From the NCBI RefSeq assembly GCF_000698575.1, contig NZ_JFHD01000003.1, positions 186,001-250,000 of the forward strand: a DNA stretch of 64,000 nucleotides. The letters run 5' to 3'. Position numbers and translations under genes: made by a program. Numbering within the stretch: the stretch's first letter is position 1; each line of letters begins with the position of its first letter. The notes beneath the pieces are model-generated. The model was not told the origin of the DNA. It worked only from the letters and a program-made list of their open reading frames with translations, and ran no database searches. The stretch is from Caballeronia zhejiangensis (lineage in GTDB: Bacteria; Pseudomonadota; Gammaproteobacteria; Burkholderiales; Burkholderiaceae). Below are positions 43,124 through 51,298 of this stretch, piece by piece.

Positions 43124-43417
43124 ATGGCAAAGGGATATTGGGTCAGTGTGTACACAAAAATCATGAAGCCCGATCAGGTTGCGGAATACTCGAAGATCGC
43201 AACGCAGGCTATTGCAGAAGGCGGCGGCCGTCCGCTCGTGCGCGGCGTTGCGTCGATGGTGCAAGGCGAAGGCGTGCTCGAGCGCACCGTCGTCATCGAA
43301 TACGATTCACTCGAAGCAGCCGTCGCCGCCTATAACAGTGCAACGTATAAGCGCGCACTGGAAGTGCTGGGCGATTCCGTCGTGCGCGACTTCCGCATCG
43401 TCGAAGGCGTCGCTTAA
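43124..43417 (+). CDS. DUF1330 family protein
   Basis: A 97-residue dimeric alpha/beta-barrel (ferredoxin-like) protein. MAKGYWVSVYTKIMKPDQVAEY at the start and LERTVVIEYDSLEAAVAAYNS match DUF1330. GGAGAT lies eight bases before the ATG. The role is unknown; relatives accompany catabolic enzymes, possibly as small oxygenases or isomerases. It has no clear operon partner. Confidence 0.9.
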   Translation: MAKGYWVSVYTKIMKPDQVAEYSKIATQAIAEGGGRPLVRGVASMVQGEGVLERTVVIEYDSLEAAVAAYNSATYKRALEVLGDSVVRDFRIVEGVA

Positions 43418-43450
43418 ATCCAGCTCGTCATTGGCCGATGCTCGCAGCGC

Positions 43451-44173
43451 TCACGCACCCACGGCATCGGCCAATTCGTTCATATCCTTGGCAACGACAT
43501 CCCAATCGCTTTCGGCTTTTAAATCCACTGTCTGAGCGGGACCGCGTTCATAGGGCCGTGCGATGAACGCCGTGCGCAACCCACACCTTCTTGCCGCCGC
43601 GAGATCGTCGTTATGCGCGGCGACGAGACATACTTCTTCCGGCGTCAGCATCAACACTTCGGCCGTGCGTAAATACGCCTGCGGATCGGGCTTATAGATT
43701 TGCGCAATCTCCGCGCCGAGAATCGCATCCCAAGGCAGACCGGCGCGCTTCGCCATATCGACCATTAATCGAATATTGCCGTTCGAAAGCGGCGCGATGA
43801 TATGGCGCGCCTTGAGCCGTTGCAAACCCGTTATCGAATCCGGCCACGGATCGAGCCGATGCCATGCAAGATTCAACTCTTCGAGCGCTTCGGCAGCCAC
43901 GGCATTCGGATCGATGCCGAACTCCGGCAGCACGTCGAGCAGATTCTCGCGATGCAGCACATCGAGCCGCACGAATGGCCGCTCCCCGTTGATCACCTTG
44001 CGCATCGCAGGCACGTAGCGGCTTCGCCATGCATCGGCGAACGCTTCGGGCGTTGCGTCGATTGCGCCGTGGCGTTGAAGAAATGGCGCAGCCTCGCGTG
44101 CAACTCCGCCGCGCCAGTCCACTACCGTGCCGAATACATCGAACACGAAGGCCTTTACGTTTTGCAGCGTCAC
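43451..44173 (-). CDS. Haloacid dehalogenase type II (HAD superfamily)
   Basis: A 240-residue HAD hydrolase. Motif I has the nucleophile Asp in FDVFGTVVDWRGG, motif II PLSNGNIRLMV, motif III the Lys in IYKPDPQAY and motif IV VAAHNDDLAAARR. The arginine in the cap (FADAWRSRY) matches L-2-haloacid dehalogenases. The start is GTG at 44173 with AGGAG upstream. True dehalogenase activity is plausible but many members have other substrates. Confidence 0.87.
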   Translation of the reverse strand: MTLQNVKAFVFDVFGTVVDWRGGVAREAAPFLQRHGAIDATPEAFADAWRSRYVPAMRKVINGERPFVRLDVLHRENLLDVLPEFGIDPNAVAAEALEELNLAWHRLDPWPDSITGLQRLKARHIIAPLSNGNIRLMVDMAKRAGLPWDAILGAEIAQIYKPDPQAYLRTAEVLMLTPEEVCLVAAHNDDLAAARRCGLRTAFIARPYERGPAQTVDLKAESDWDVVAKDMNELADAVGA

Positions 44174-44359
44174 GTCGTTTCTCCTATCGGTGATTCATTC
44201 GTCTGATCGATTTCGCTGCGGCCCATTTGTTCCTCGCACGCAAGACTGATTGTCCATCACGGGTGTACGCAAGGAATCTCGAAAGGCCTAGATTACGAGC
44301 CATCGGAGCCGTCGGTCCGATCCGCAACAGGCCCAAACCAACATTCATCGAGGTTCATC

Positions 44360-45070
44360 ATGAGCAACGCAAGCAAAGTCGCTATCGTTACCGGTGCATC
44401 GCAAGGCATCGGCGCTGAAATCGTCAAGGCATTCCGTGCGCAAGGTTATCGCGTCGTCGCGACCGCCCGTTCAATTCAGCAACCGGACGATCCGAACGTC
44501 GTCGCTGTCGCCGGTGATATCGGCGATCGCGCCACCGCGCAGCGCGTGGTCGAAGCGGCAATCGCAAAGTTCGGCCGCATCGATACGCTCGTCAACAACG
44601 CCGGCGTATTCGTCGCGAAGCCTTTCACGCAATATACGCAGGAAGACTATGCCGCGGTTCTGAAGGTGAATGTGAATGGCTTCTTCCACATCACGCAACT
44701 GGCTATCGAGCAAATGGAAAAGAACAAGAGCGGCCACATCGTCAGCATCACGACGTCGCTCGTGGATCATGCGGTAAGCGGCGTGCCTTCGGTATTGGCG
44801 TCGCTGACCAAGGGCGGTCTGAATTCCGCGACAAAGTCGCTTGCTATCGAGTATGCGAAGTCAGGCATTCGCGCGAATGCAGTGTCGCCCGGCATCATCA
44901 AGTCGCCGATGCATGCGCCCGAAACGCACGACGCGCTCGGCGCACTCCATCCGATGGGACACATGGGCGAAATGAGCGACATCGCGAACGCGGTGCTGTA
45001 TCTTGATGCGGCGCCGTTCGTGACGGGCGAGATCCTGCACGTCGACGGCGGTCAAAGCGCGGGACATTGA
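44360..45070 (+). CDS. Short-chain dehydrogenase/reductase with a missing catalytic tyrosine
   Basis: A 236-residue SDR. The cofactor motif is TGASQGIG (11-18), the structural NNAG is present, and the catalytic Ser can be placed in HIVSITTSL. In place of YxxxK the sequence reads VPSVLASLTKGGL: the Lys is kept but the position four residues before it is Ala. So the canonical Tyr is absent. The C-terminal GGQSAGH end is normal. Such a variant may use another residue or be inactive. It is 69 bases upstream of a tautomerase gene, in a likely operon. Confidence 0.88.
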   Translation: MSNASKVAIVTGASQGIGAEIVKAFRAQGYRVVATARSIQQPDDPNVVAVAGDIGDRATAQRVVEAAIAKFGRIDTLVNNAGVFVAKPFTQYTQEDYAAVLKVNVNGFFHITQLAIEQMEKNKSGHIVSITTSLVDHAVSGVPSVLASLTKGGLNSATKSLAIEYAKSGIRANAVSPGIIKSPMHAPETHDALGALHPMGHMGEMSDIANAVLYLDAAPFVTGEILHVDGGQSAGH

Positions 45071-45139
45071 TCGATTCTTTACCCGTTGAGGATGCGCCTC
45101 TCGCAGGCGCTTCGTCGTTTCCCACTCAAGGAGATCGTC

Positions 45140-45376
45140 ATGCCGATCGTAACGATTCAGGTGACACGCGAAGGCAACAAGCCCGGCACGAACGCGGTGA
45201 CTGCCGAGGAAAAGAAGCAACTCATCGAGGGCGCGAGCCAACTCCTTCTCGAAGTATTGAACAAGCCGCTCGATACCACGTTCGTCGTCATCCAGGAAGT
45301 GGAAATGGAGAACTGGGGCGTGGGCGGCATGACAGTACCGGAATATCGGCGGCAAAAGCAGGCGAAGAAGGATTGA
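45140..45376 (+). CDS. 4-oxalocrotonate tautomerase-family protein
   Basis: A 78-residue tautomerase. After loss of Met, Pro1 of PIVTIQVTREG is the catalytic base. The segment ALVNKPLDTTFVVIQE-like LLEVLNKPLDTTFVVIQE matches the family core, and the C-terminus GMTVPEYRRQKQ is common in the YusQ/DmpI-like group. AAGGAGA precedes the ATG. It lies after an SDR gene and ends just before a strong hairpin. Substrate unknown. Confidence 0.88.
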   Translation: MPIVTIQVTREGNKPGTNAVTAEEKKQLIEGASQLLLEVLNKPLDTTFVVIQEVEMENWGVGGMTVPEYRRQKQAKKD

Positions 45377-45389
45377 CGCGAACCGGAAC

Positions 45390-45424
45390 GCGGGCATCGC
45401 TACATGACCTTTGACGATGCCCGC
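45390..45424 (+). terminator. Strong stem-loop between tautomerase and trehalase genes
   Basis: Ten perfectly paired bases, GCGGGCATCG and CGATGCCCGC, enclose a 15-base loop; CGTTTC follows on the plus strand. It lies between two convergent stops and can serve both. Confidence 0.7.
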
Positions 45425-45436
45425 CGTTTCATCGGC

Positions 45437-47092
45437 TCATTGCCCCGGCGAATAGAGATCGAGCAGTTTCAGCGTCACGCCATTCGTCCATCCGAAACCA
45501 TCCTGTAACGGATATTCCCCACCTCCTCCGCCGCCCGTTCCACTACCTTCCACGATGTACTTCTCAACGAGCTTATGTTGAGTGTTATAGACGTTATTCA
45601 CGTCGGCAAGAAAGCGCGTGCCGATCTGTTGCGCGAGATCGCTGCGCCCATAGCGCTTCAATCCTTGCACGGCGATCCAGTGCAATGGCGCCCAGCCATT
45701 CGGCGCGTCCCATTGCTGCGTCGTGTTGTACATGGTCGTCGTGAGTCCGCCCGGCTTGAGCAAGATCGCTTCGACGGTTTCCGCGGTCTTGTGCGCGCGC
45801 TCCGGCCACGCCACGTTGGCGAAGAGCGGATAGAGCATAGCAGCCGATGGGTTGTTGCGCGGCTGACCGAGTTTCCAGTCGTAATCGCCGTAATACCCGT
45901 TCTTGTTCCAGAGATATCTGTTGATGCCGATCGCGCGTTTGGCCGCACGCCCCACGAATTCGCCGACACAACGGAAATCACGCGCCTCGCCGCAACCGAT
46001 TGCGATCGTCGTTTCGAGGTGGAACATCAGGCTATTCAAATCGACGGGAATGATCGATGTCGTGCGGATCGTCGCAAGCGTCATATTGTCGCCGAACCAG
46101 CGCGAGCTGAAGTCCCAGCCGCTTTCGGCCGCCGCACGCAAGTCGCGATACACCTCGTTCGCCGGACGGTTCGTGACCAGCTTGGCGGTCGCCACGTCTT
46201 CCGAGTAGGACTCGTCGCGCGGCGTATCGCGTTCGTCCCAATACCGATTGAGCACGGTCTTGTCCGGCATCATCACGACGTTGCGTACCGCGCCGCCTGG
46301 CTGCAGCGTATCCGCTCCTTGCATCCAGTAATCATGTTCGCGGCGCAATTGCGGCAAATACTTCTGATAAACACGTCCACCTTCCTTGTGCGCGGCAAGT
46401 TCGACCATATAGGAGAAGAACGGCGGCTGCGAACGGCTCACATAGTATGTGCGATTGCCATTCGGAATATGGCCGATCGTGTCGATCAGATACGCGAAGT
46501 TATCGAGCATATCGTCGACGAGATCTTCGCGGCCTGCCTCCTGCAGACCGAGCATCGTGAAATAGGTATCCCAGTAGTAACCTTCCCGAAAGCGTCCGCC
46601 AGGCACCACGTACTGCTTTGGCATCGGAATCAGGGAACTGTTGGCGGGTACGTTCGCGGTCGTCGTCAGACGCGTGAGTTCGGGCCAAAGCCAGTCGATA
46701 TGTTCGCGCAGGCTCTGATTCGGCGGCGGCGTAATCACCTGATCCGTCGGCGGCGTGAAGTATTGTGCGACGAACGTCGCGAGCGAGAAGCCCGGCACCG
46801 ACATCTGCTGATGATAAGCCTGCACGATCTGCGCGGGGTCTATCTTGGGTATGGCATCGACGAAAGTCTTCTGATCGGGATAGACGCCCTGCGTCTGCAC
46901 GGCGACGAAAAGGTCACCGTATAACTCGCTGGGTGGCGGCAGAAGCGTATACGCCGTTTGTGCGTCGGCATAGGCGACATTGGCAGCCGAGCTCATGACG
47001 AGCCAGGCGCACAGCATTCCGCGTGCCTTTATGCGGAAGCGCCGCGACGCGTCGTGCGCCGCTGGATCCGATGACAGTACGATCATGTTCAC
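45437..47092 (-). CDS. treA: Periplasmic trehalase, glycoside hydrolase family 37
   Basis: Hydrolyses trehalose to two glucose in the periplasm. The 551-residue protein has a signal-like N-terminus ([19 protein letters not shown], cleavage near 43) and both GH37 signatures: [15 protein letters not shown] (164-178) and [10 protein letters not shown] (near 460-469). A Gly-rich loop then [14 protein letters not shown] closes the catalytic domain. The length matches TreA. An earlier basic stretch (residues 1-24) precedes the hydrophobic core; the ATG near residue 26 might be the true start for the signal. It is separate from other trehalose genes. Confidence 0.95.
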   Translation of the reverse strand: MNMIVLSSDPAAHDASRRFRIKARGMLCAWLVMSSAANVAYADAQTAYTLLPPPSELYGDLFVAVQTQGVYPDQKTFVDAIPKIDPAQIVQAYHQQMSVPGFSLATFVAQYFTPPTDQVITPPPNQSLREHIDWLWPELTRLTTTANVPANSSLIPMPKQYVVPGGRFREGYYWDTYFTMLGLQEAGREDLVDDMLDNFAYLIDTIGHIPNGNRTYYVSRSQPPFFSYMVELAAHKEGGRVYQKYLPQLRREHDYWMQGADTLQPGGAVRNVVMMPDKTVLNRYWDERDTPRDESYSEDVATAKLVTNRPANEVYRDLRAAAESGWDFSSRWFGDNMTLATIRTTSIIPVDLNSLMFHLETTIAIGCGEARDFRCVGEFVGRAAKRAIGINRYLWNKNGYYGDYDWKLGQPRNNPSAAMLYPLFANVAWPERAHKTAETVEAILLKPGGLTTTMYNTTQQWDAPNGWAPLHWIAVQGLKRYGRSDLAQQIGTRFLADVNNVYNTQHKLVEKYIVEGSGTGGGGGGEYPLQDGFGWTNGVTLKLLDLYSPGQ

Positions 47093-47219
47093 TCCTTCGA
47101 AGGGTGATTAAACCGGACTGGTCTCGCTCGGGCCTTTCTTGTTGTTATCGATTTACAGCACGGCGAAGCATCGCACGCTTGTACGAAGCTGGCAACCCTC
47201 GAAGAAGGAAGCGAACGGG

Positions 47220-48113
47220 CTATTGAATGGCCAGCGCCTTGTGCGCTTCCGCCTGGAATCGGGTCGGCGTGACGCCGGTCTGCTTGCGAAAATAGCGGCT
47301 GAAATAAGCGATATCGGCAAAGCCCAGTCCATGTGCGATCTGCTTGACCGACATGCTGGAATAAACGAGATCGCGCTGCGCCTCGCGCACAAGATGCTCG
47401 TTGATCATTGCGAGCGGCGAACTCGAGATCTCTTCGCGGCATATCCGCCCGAGTTGTGTGACCGTCATGCCGAGCTTCTGCGCATAGAACTCGACAGGTC
47501 GATGCTCGCGAAAATGCGCGGCCACCAGTTCCCTGAAGCGCTTGATCTGCTGCGCCCGCCTTTCGGTCGATGCGACACTCGGCGCAGATGCGCTTTCGCA
47601 TAGGCGCACGACATGCACAAAGAGTGCAATCAATAGCGACATGCCCGCCGCCATGTGACCGCGATTCGTCGCGCGGAATTCCTTCTCGAGCAATTCGACG
47701 ATCGGCACGAATGCGCTTTCCTTCACGGAGTGGGCACTCATGCGCGAGACGCCTGCGCGTTGCAACACCGGAACGAGTCCCGGCGCCGCGATCGATGCCA
47801 GCGCCTCGATCGATCTTTGCGCGACGGTCACGACGAGACCATCCACGTTCGGCGCGAAGTTGAATCCATGAACCGTTTGCGCGGGCAGCATGATGACGCA
47901 CGGCGGCACGAGATCGATCATGCTGTTCTCGATCAGCACTTGCCCGCCGCCGCCGCGAATGTACAGAAATTGCAAGAGCGCGTCGTGGCGATGCGCGTCG
48001 ATATGCCAGTCGTTGGGCGCGCTGCGCTCGACGATCCATTCGAAGTTGAACGCGTCATACCACGGCGGACGCGCCGATTCCCCGTACAAGTTGTAGTTAG
48101 GGATTTTCCTCAT
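47220..48113 (-). CDS. AraC-family transcriptional regulator, PobR-like
   Basis: A 297-residue regulator. A cupin-type N-terminal domain (WHIDAHRHDALLQFLYI, then GFNFAPNVDGLVVTV) and C-terminal double helix-turn-helix (FYAQKLGMTVTQLGRICRE; SVKQIAHGLGFADIAYFSRYFRKQTGVTPTRF) are clear. The ATG at 48113 has AGGAG nine bases upstream; a GTG at 48134 is weaker. It is divergent from the SDR/flavoprotein/NIPSNAP/MFS operon, the likely target. PobR-type proteins respond to aromatic acids such as 4-hydroxybenzoate. Confidence 0.9.
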   Translation of the reverse strand: MRKIPNYNLYGESARPPWYDAFNFEWIVERSAPNDWHIDAHRHDALLQFLYIRGGGGQVLIENSMIDLVPPCVIMLPAQTVHGFNFAPNVDGLVVTVAQRSIEALASIAAPGLVPVLQRAGVSRMSAHSVKESAFVPIVELLEKEFRATNRGHMAAGMSLLIALFVHVVRLCESASAPSVASTERRAQQIKRFRELVAAHFREHRPVEFYAQKLGMTVTQLGRICREEISSSPLAMINEHLVREAQRDLVYSSMSVKQIAHGLGFADIAYFSRYFRKQTGVTPTRFQAEAHKALAIQ

Positions 48114-48137
48114 ATCCTGCGTCTCCTGATGCACAAA

Positions 48138-48171
48138 TTGTCCTGTCGTCTGCGTCCTTTGTCCAATCTTT
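48138..48171. promoter_or_regulatory. Direct repeat TTGTCC, 21-base period, candidate AraC operator
   Basis: TTGTCC occurs at 48138-48143 and 48159-48164, exactly 21 bases apart (two helical turns), with partly matching flanks (-N2-TC-N-T-). AraC regulators bind direct repeats with this period. It lies in the divergent spacer between the AraC gene and the SDR operon. Confidence 0.55.
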
Positions 48172-48249
48172 CGTGCATGGCCGTGAATATACTTTTTTCA
48201 CAGGCAAGGCTATCGGCGCCTTTGCATCGAACGAACTCAGGAGACAAGG

Positions 48250-49089
48250 ATGACTAATCAGGTCGCGCGGGATCACACCGCGCAGCATTGGCTCGGCCTC
48301 GAATCGAGCGTATGCGTAGTGACGGGTTCGGCCGGCGGAATCGGGCGCGCCATTGCATCGACATTCGCCGATGCGGGCGCAAGGCTCGCGCTACTCGATC
48401 GCGATGAAGCGGGCTGCAACGATGCGGCGCAAGCATTGCGCGCGACTGGCGTCGATGCTATCGCCATAACTTGCGATATCGGCGATGCAACGAGCGTGAA
48501 CCGCGCACGCGATCAGGTTGCACGCAAGTTCGGTCAGGTCGATGTGCTCGTCAATAACGCAGGCCTGTTGCGCGCGGGCGGCATCGAAGATATCGGCCTC
48601 GATGCATGGAATGCGATGCTCGCCGTCAATCTCACCGGCTACATGTTATGTGCGCAGGCATTCGGGCGCGACATGCTCGCGCGCGGCGCCGGAAGCATCG
48701 TGCATATCGCATCGGTGGCGGCGCATCATCCGCAGACGTGGAGCGGCGCATATAGCCCGAGCAAGGCGGGCATCGCAATGTTATCCCGTCAGATCGCCGC
48801 CGAATGGGGCGTGCGCGGCGTGCGCAGCAATACGGTCTGCCCCGGCATGATCCGCACGCCGCTTTCGATGGCGTTCTATGAGCAAGGCGATGTCGAAGCG
48901 CGCCGCAGCGCAATGATCGCAAGCCGGCGCATCGGCGAACCGCGCGATATCGCCGAGGTGGTTGCATTCCTCGCAAGCCAGCGCGCGGCCTATGTGAACG
49001 GCGCGGAGCTTGCCGTCGACGGCGGTTTCGAATGCATGTTGATGGATCTCGTTCCACGTCCCGGCTTCGAAGCGCCGCGCAACGCCTGA
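48250..49089 (+). CDS. Short-chain dehydrogenase/reductase
   Basis: A 279-residue SDR. The cofactor motif is VTGSAGGIGRAI (24-35), the structural NNAG follows, and the catalytic triad is intact with Ser in IVHIASVAAHH and YxxxK in AYSPSKAGI. A Gly-Gly-Phe near the end closes the fold (AVDGGFECMLMD). It is the first gene of a four-gene operon with a KstD-like flavoprotein, so it probably oxidises an alcohol or reduces a ketone of the same ring compound. Its Asp after strand 2 (LALLDRDE) suggests NAD preference. Confidence 0.9.
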   Translation: MTNQVARDHTAQHWLGLESSVCVVTGSAGGIGRAIASTFADAGARLALLDRDEAGCNDAAQALRATGVDAIAITCDIGDATSVNRARDQVARKFGQVDVLVNNAGLLRAGGIEDIGLDAWNAMLAVNLTGYMLCAQAFGRDMLARGAGSIVHIASVAAHHPQTWSGAYSPSKAGIAMLSRQIAAEWGVRGVRSNTVCPGMIRTPLSMAFYEQGDVEARRSAMIASRRIGEPRDIAEVVAFLASQRAAYVNGAELAVDGGFECMLMDLVPRPGFEAPRNA

Positions 49090-49149
49090 CACACTGCTTC
49101 TCATCTCACGGGCGTGCGAAACGCCCGGCTTCAATCAAAGGACTTCATC

Positions 49150-50895
49150 ATGACTACCGTAACGCGGTCGTCCGATCTCGCTTGCGATGTGCTCGTGATC
49201 GGCTCGGGCGCCGGCGGCCTTTCCACGGCCATTACAGCGAAGAAGCAAGGGCTCGACGTGATCGTCGTCGAGAAGGAGGAATACTTCGGCGGCACGACCG
49301 CGTTCTCGGGCGGCGTCTTGTGGATACCGGGAAATCGCCACGCGAAAGAAGCGGGCGTGCAGGATACGCGCGAAGCCGCAGTTCGATACATGCGCAGCGA
49401 AACGGGCGCGATGTATGACGAAGCAGCCGTCGAAGCGTTCCTTGAAAGCGGCCCACGCATGATCGATTTCTTCGAGCGCGAGACCTCGGTCGAATTTCTG
49501 CCGACGCTCTACCCCGACTATCATCCCGATGCGCCGGGCGGTGTCGACGTGGGACGTTCCGTCGTTGCAAAACCGTTCGACGCACGCGCGCTTGGCTCGG
49601 ACATCGTGCGCCTGCGCCCGCCGCTCAAGACGATAACTTTCATCGGCATGATGTTCAATTCGTCGAGCGCGGATCTCAAGCATTTCTTTAACGCGACGAA
49701 ATCGATCGAATCCGCGTGGTATGTCGCGAAGCGACTCGCGAGCCATATCCGGGAACTCGCACAATACAAGCGCGGCGTGCAGATCACGAGCGGCAACGCA
49801 CTCGCCGCGCGCCTCGCGAAATCCACGCTCGATCTCGGCATTCCGATTCACACGCGAACGAGCGCGAAAGAACTGATTACGTTGAAGGGCCGCGTGACCG
49901 GGGCGATCGTGATTGCGAACGGACATGAAACGCGCATCGTTGCGCGACGCGGTGTCGTGCTGGCGTGTGGCGGCTTCTCTCACGATGTCGCGCGCATCGC
50001 AAAGGCCTATCCGCATGTGCGGCGCGGCGGCGAACATGTATCGCCTGTGCCGGCAGGCAATACCGGCGATGGCGCGCGCATGGCCGAGCGCGTGGGCGGA
50101 CGTGTCGATATTCGCTATCCGCAGCCCGCTGCGTGGATGCCGGTCTCGCGCGTGCCGCTAAAAGGCGGCAAATACGGCGTGTTCCCGCATCTGCTCGATC
50201 GCTACAAGCCGGGCTTGATCGGCGTGACACGCAGCGGCGTGCGCTTCACCAACGAATCGAATTCCTACCACGATGTCGGCGCAGCGATGATCGAAGCCTG
50301 TCGCGATGAAAGCGAAACAGCCATGTGGCTCATCTGCGATCACGCGACGATTCGCAAATACGGCCTCGGCTTTGTAAAGCCCGCGCCGCTACCGGTCGGT
50401 CCTCATCTGAAGAACGGATATCTCGTCAAAGGCCGCACGCTCGCGGAACTGGCACGGCGGACAGGCATCGACGCCACAGCGCTCGAAGCGACGGTCCGCG
50501 ACTATAACCGCGATGCCACGCAGGGCAAGGACACTGCTTTCGGCCGTGGCACGACATCTTTCAACCGCTATCTCGGCGATGCCGCTCACAAGCCGAATCC
50601 TTGCATCGCACCGATTGGCGACGGTCCGTACTACGCGCTCAAGGTCGTTATGGGCGATCTCGGCACCTTCGACGGAATCGCGACGAATCCGCATGGCCAG
50701 GTACTCAAGGGCAGCGAGCCGATACCAGGGCTCTATGCCGTCGGCAACGACCGCGCGAGCGTCATGGGCGGCAACTACCCCGGCGCGGGCATCACGCTCG
50801 GTCCAATCATGACGTTCGGTTATCTCACCGGATTGCATCTCGCGGGCAGCGTCGACGCGCACGCGAAGTCCAGCGAATTGAGGAGCGCAGCATGA
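49150..50895 (+). CDS. FAD-binding dehydrogenase, 3-ketosteroid dehydrogenase-like
   Basis: A flavoprotein of 581 residues. The FAD Rossmann motif is VIGSGAGGLSTAITAKKQG (16-34) with Glu41, followed by GGTTAFSGGVLWIP (47-60), the hallmark of KstD/fumarate reductase flavoproteins. Near the C-terminus GNDRASVMGGNYPGAGITLGP keeps the YPG-AG segment that bears catalytic Tyr and Gly in ketosteroid 1-dehydrogenases. The ATG at 49150 is preceded by AAAGGA. The stop overlaps the next gene by ATGA. It would introduce a double bond next to a ketone. A steroid, terpenoid or cyclohexanone acid could be the substrate. Confidence 0.85.
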   Translation: MTTVTRSSDLACDVLVIGSGAGGLSTAITAKKQGLDVIVVEKEEYFGGTTAFSGGVLWIPGNRHAKEAGVQDTREAAVRYMRSETGAMYDEAAVEAFLESGPRMIDFFERETSVEFLPTLYPDYHPDAPGGVDVGRSVVAKPFDARALGSDIVRLRPPLKTITFIGMMFNSSSADLKHFFNATKSIESAWYVAKRLASHIRELAQYKRGVQITSGNALAARLAKSTLDLGIPIHTRTSAKELITLKGRVTGAIVIANGHETRIVARRGVVLACGGFSHDVARIAKAYPHVRRGGEHVSPVPAGNTGDGARMAERVGGRVDIRYPQPAAWMPVSRVPLKGGKYGVFPHLLDRYKPGLIGVTRSGVRFTNESNSYHDVGAAMIEACRDESETAMWLICDHATIRKYGLGFVKPAPLPVGPHLKNGYLVKGRTLAELARRTGIDATALEATVRDYNRDATQGKDTAFGRGTTSFNRYLGDAAHKPNPCIAPIGDGPYYALKVVMGDLGTFDGIATNPHGQVLKGSEPIPGLYAVGNDRASVMGGNYPGAGITLGPIMTFGYLTGLHLAGSVDAHAKSSELRSAA

Positions 50896-51227
50896 GCAAG
50901 CCCTTCATCGATCACCGCATCTATACGATCAAGCCGCGCGGCATGTCGGAATTCATCGACGTATTCGACCGTCTAGCGATGCCTATTCAGACCAGATATC
51001 TCGGCGCGCCCGTAGGTTTCTATATGAGCGATATCGGCGCGTTGAATCAGGTCGTGCATCTGTGGGGCTACGAGAGCATCGCGGATTACGACCAGCGGCG
51101 CACCGCGCGCGACAACGACCCCGAATGGCCCGCTTATCTGCATGCGTCGGCGCATCTCATCGTCGCCCAGGAAAGCCGCATCATCAGGCGCGTCGAGTTC
51201 AAGAGTCTTTCGCCAGCAGTTCGATAA
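50892..51227 (+). CDS. NIPSNAP-family protein
   Basis: A 111-residue dimeric alpha/beta-barrel protein. The start IDHRIYTIKPRGMSEFIDVF and the segment LNQVVHLWGYESIADYDQRR are the NIPSNAP signature. The ATG overlaps the stop of the flavoprotein gene (ATGA), indicating translational coupling. The biochemical role of bacterial NIPSNAP proteins is unclear; they often accompany catabolic flavoproteins, as here. Confidence 0.9.
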   Translation: MSKPFIDHRIYTIKPRGMSEFIDVFDRLAMPIQTRYLGAPVGFYMSDIGALNQVVHLWGYESIADYDQRRTARDNDPEWPAYLHASAHLIVAQESRIIRRVEFKSLSPAVR

Positions 51228-51298
51228 GCGCGCGGCATAGCGGCACGACGAAGGCCGCATTCTTCCGCTTGCACATGAATGAATGGAGACATAACGGC

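Noticed and set aside
45575..46924. A 449-codon plus-strand frame opposite trehalase
   Set aside because: Antisense to both GH37 signatures; no domain.
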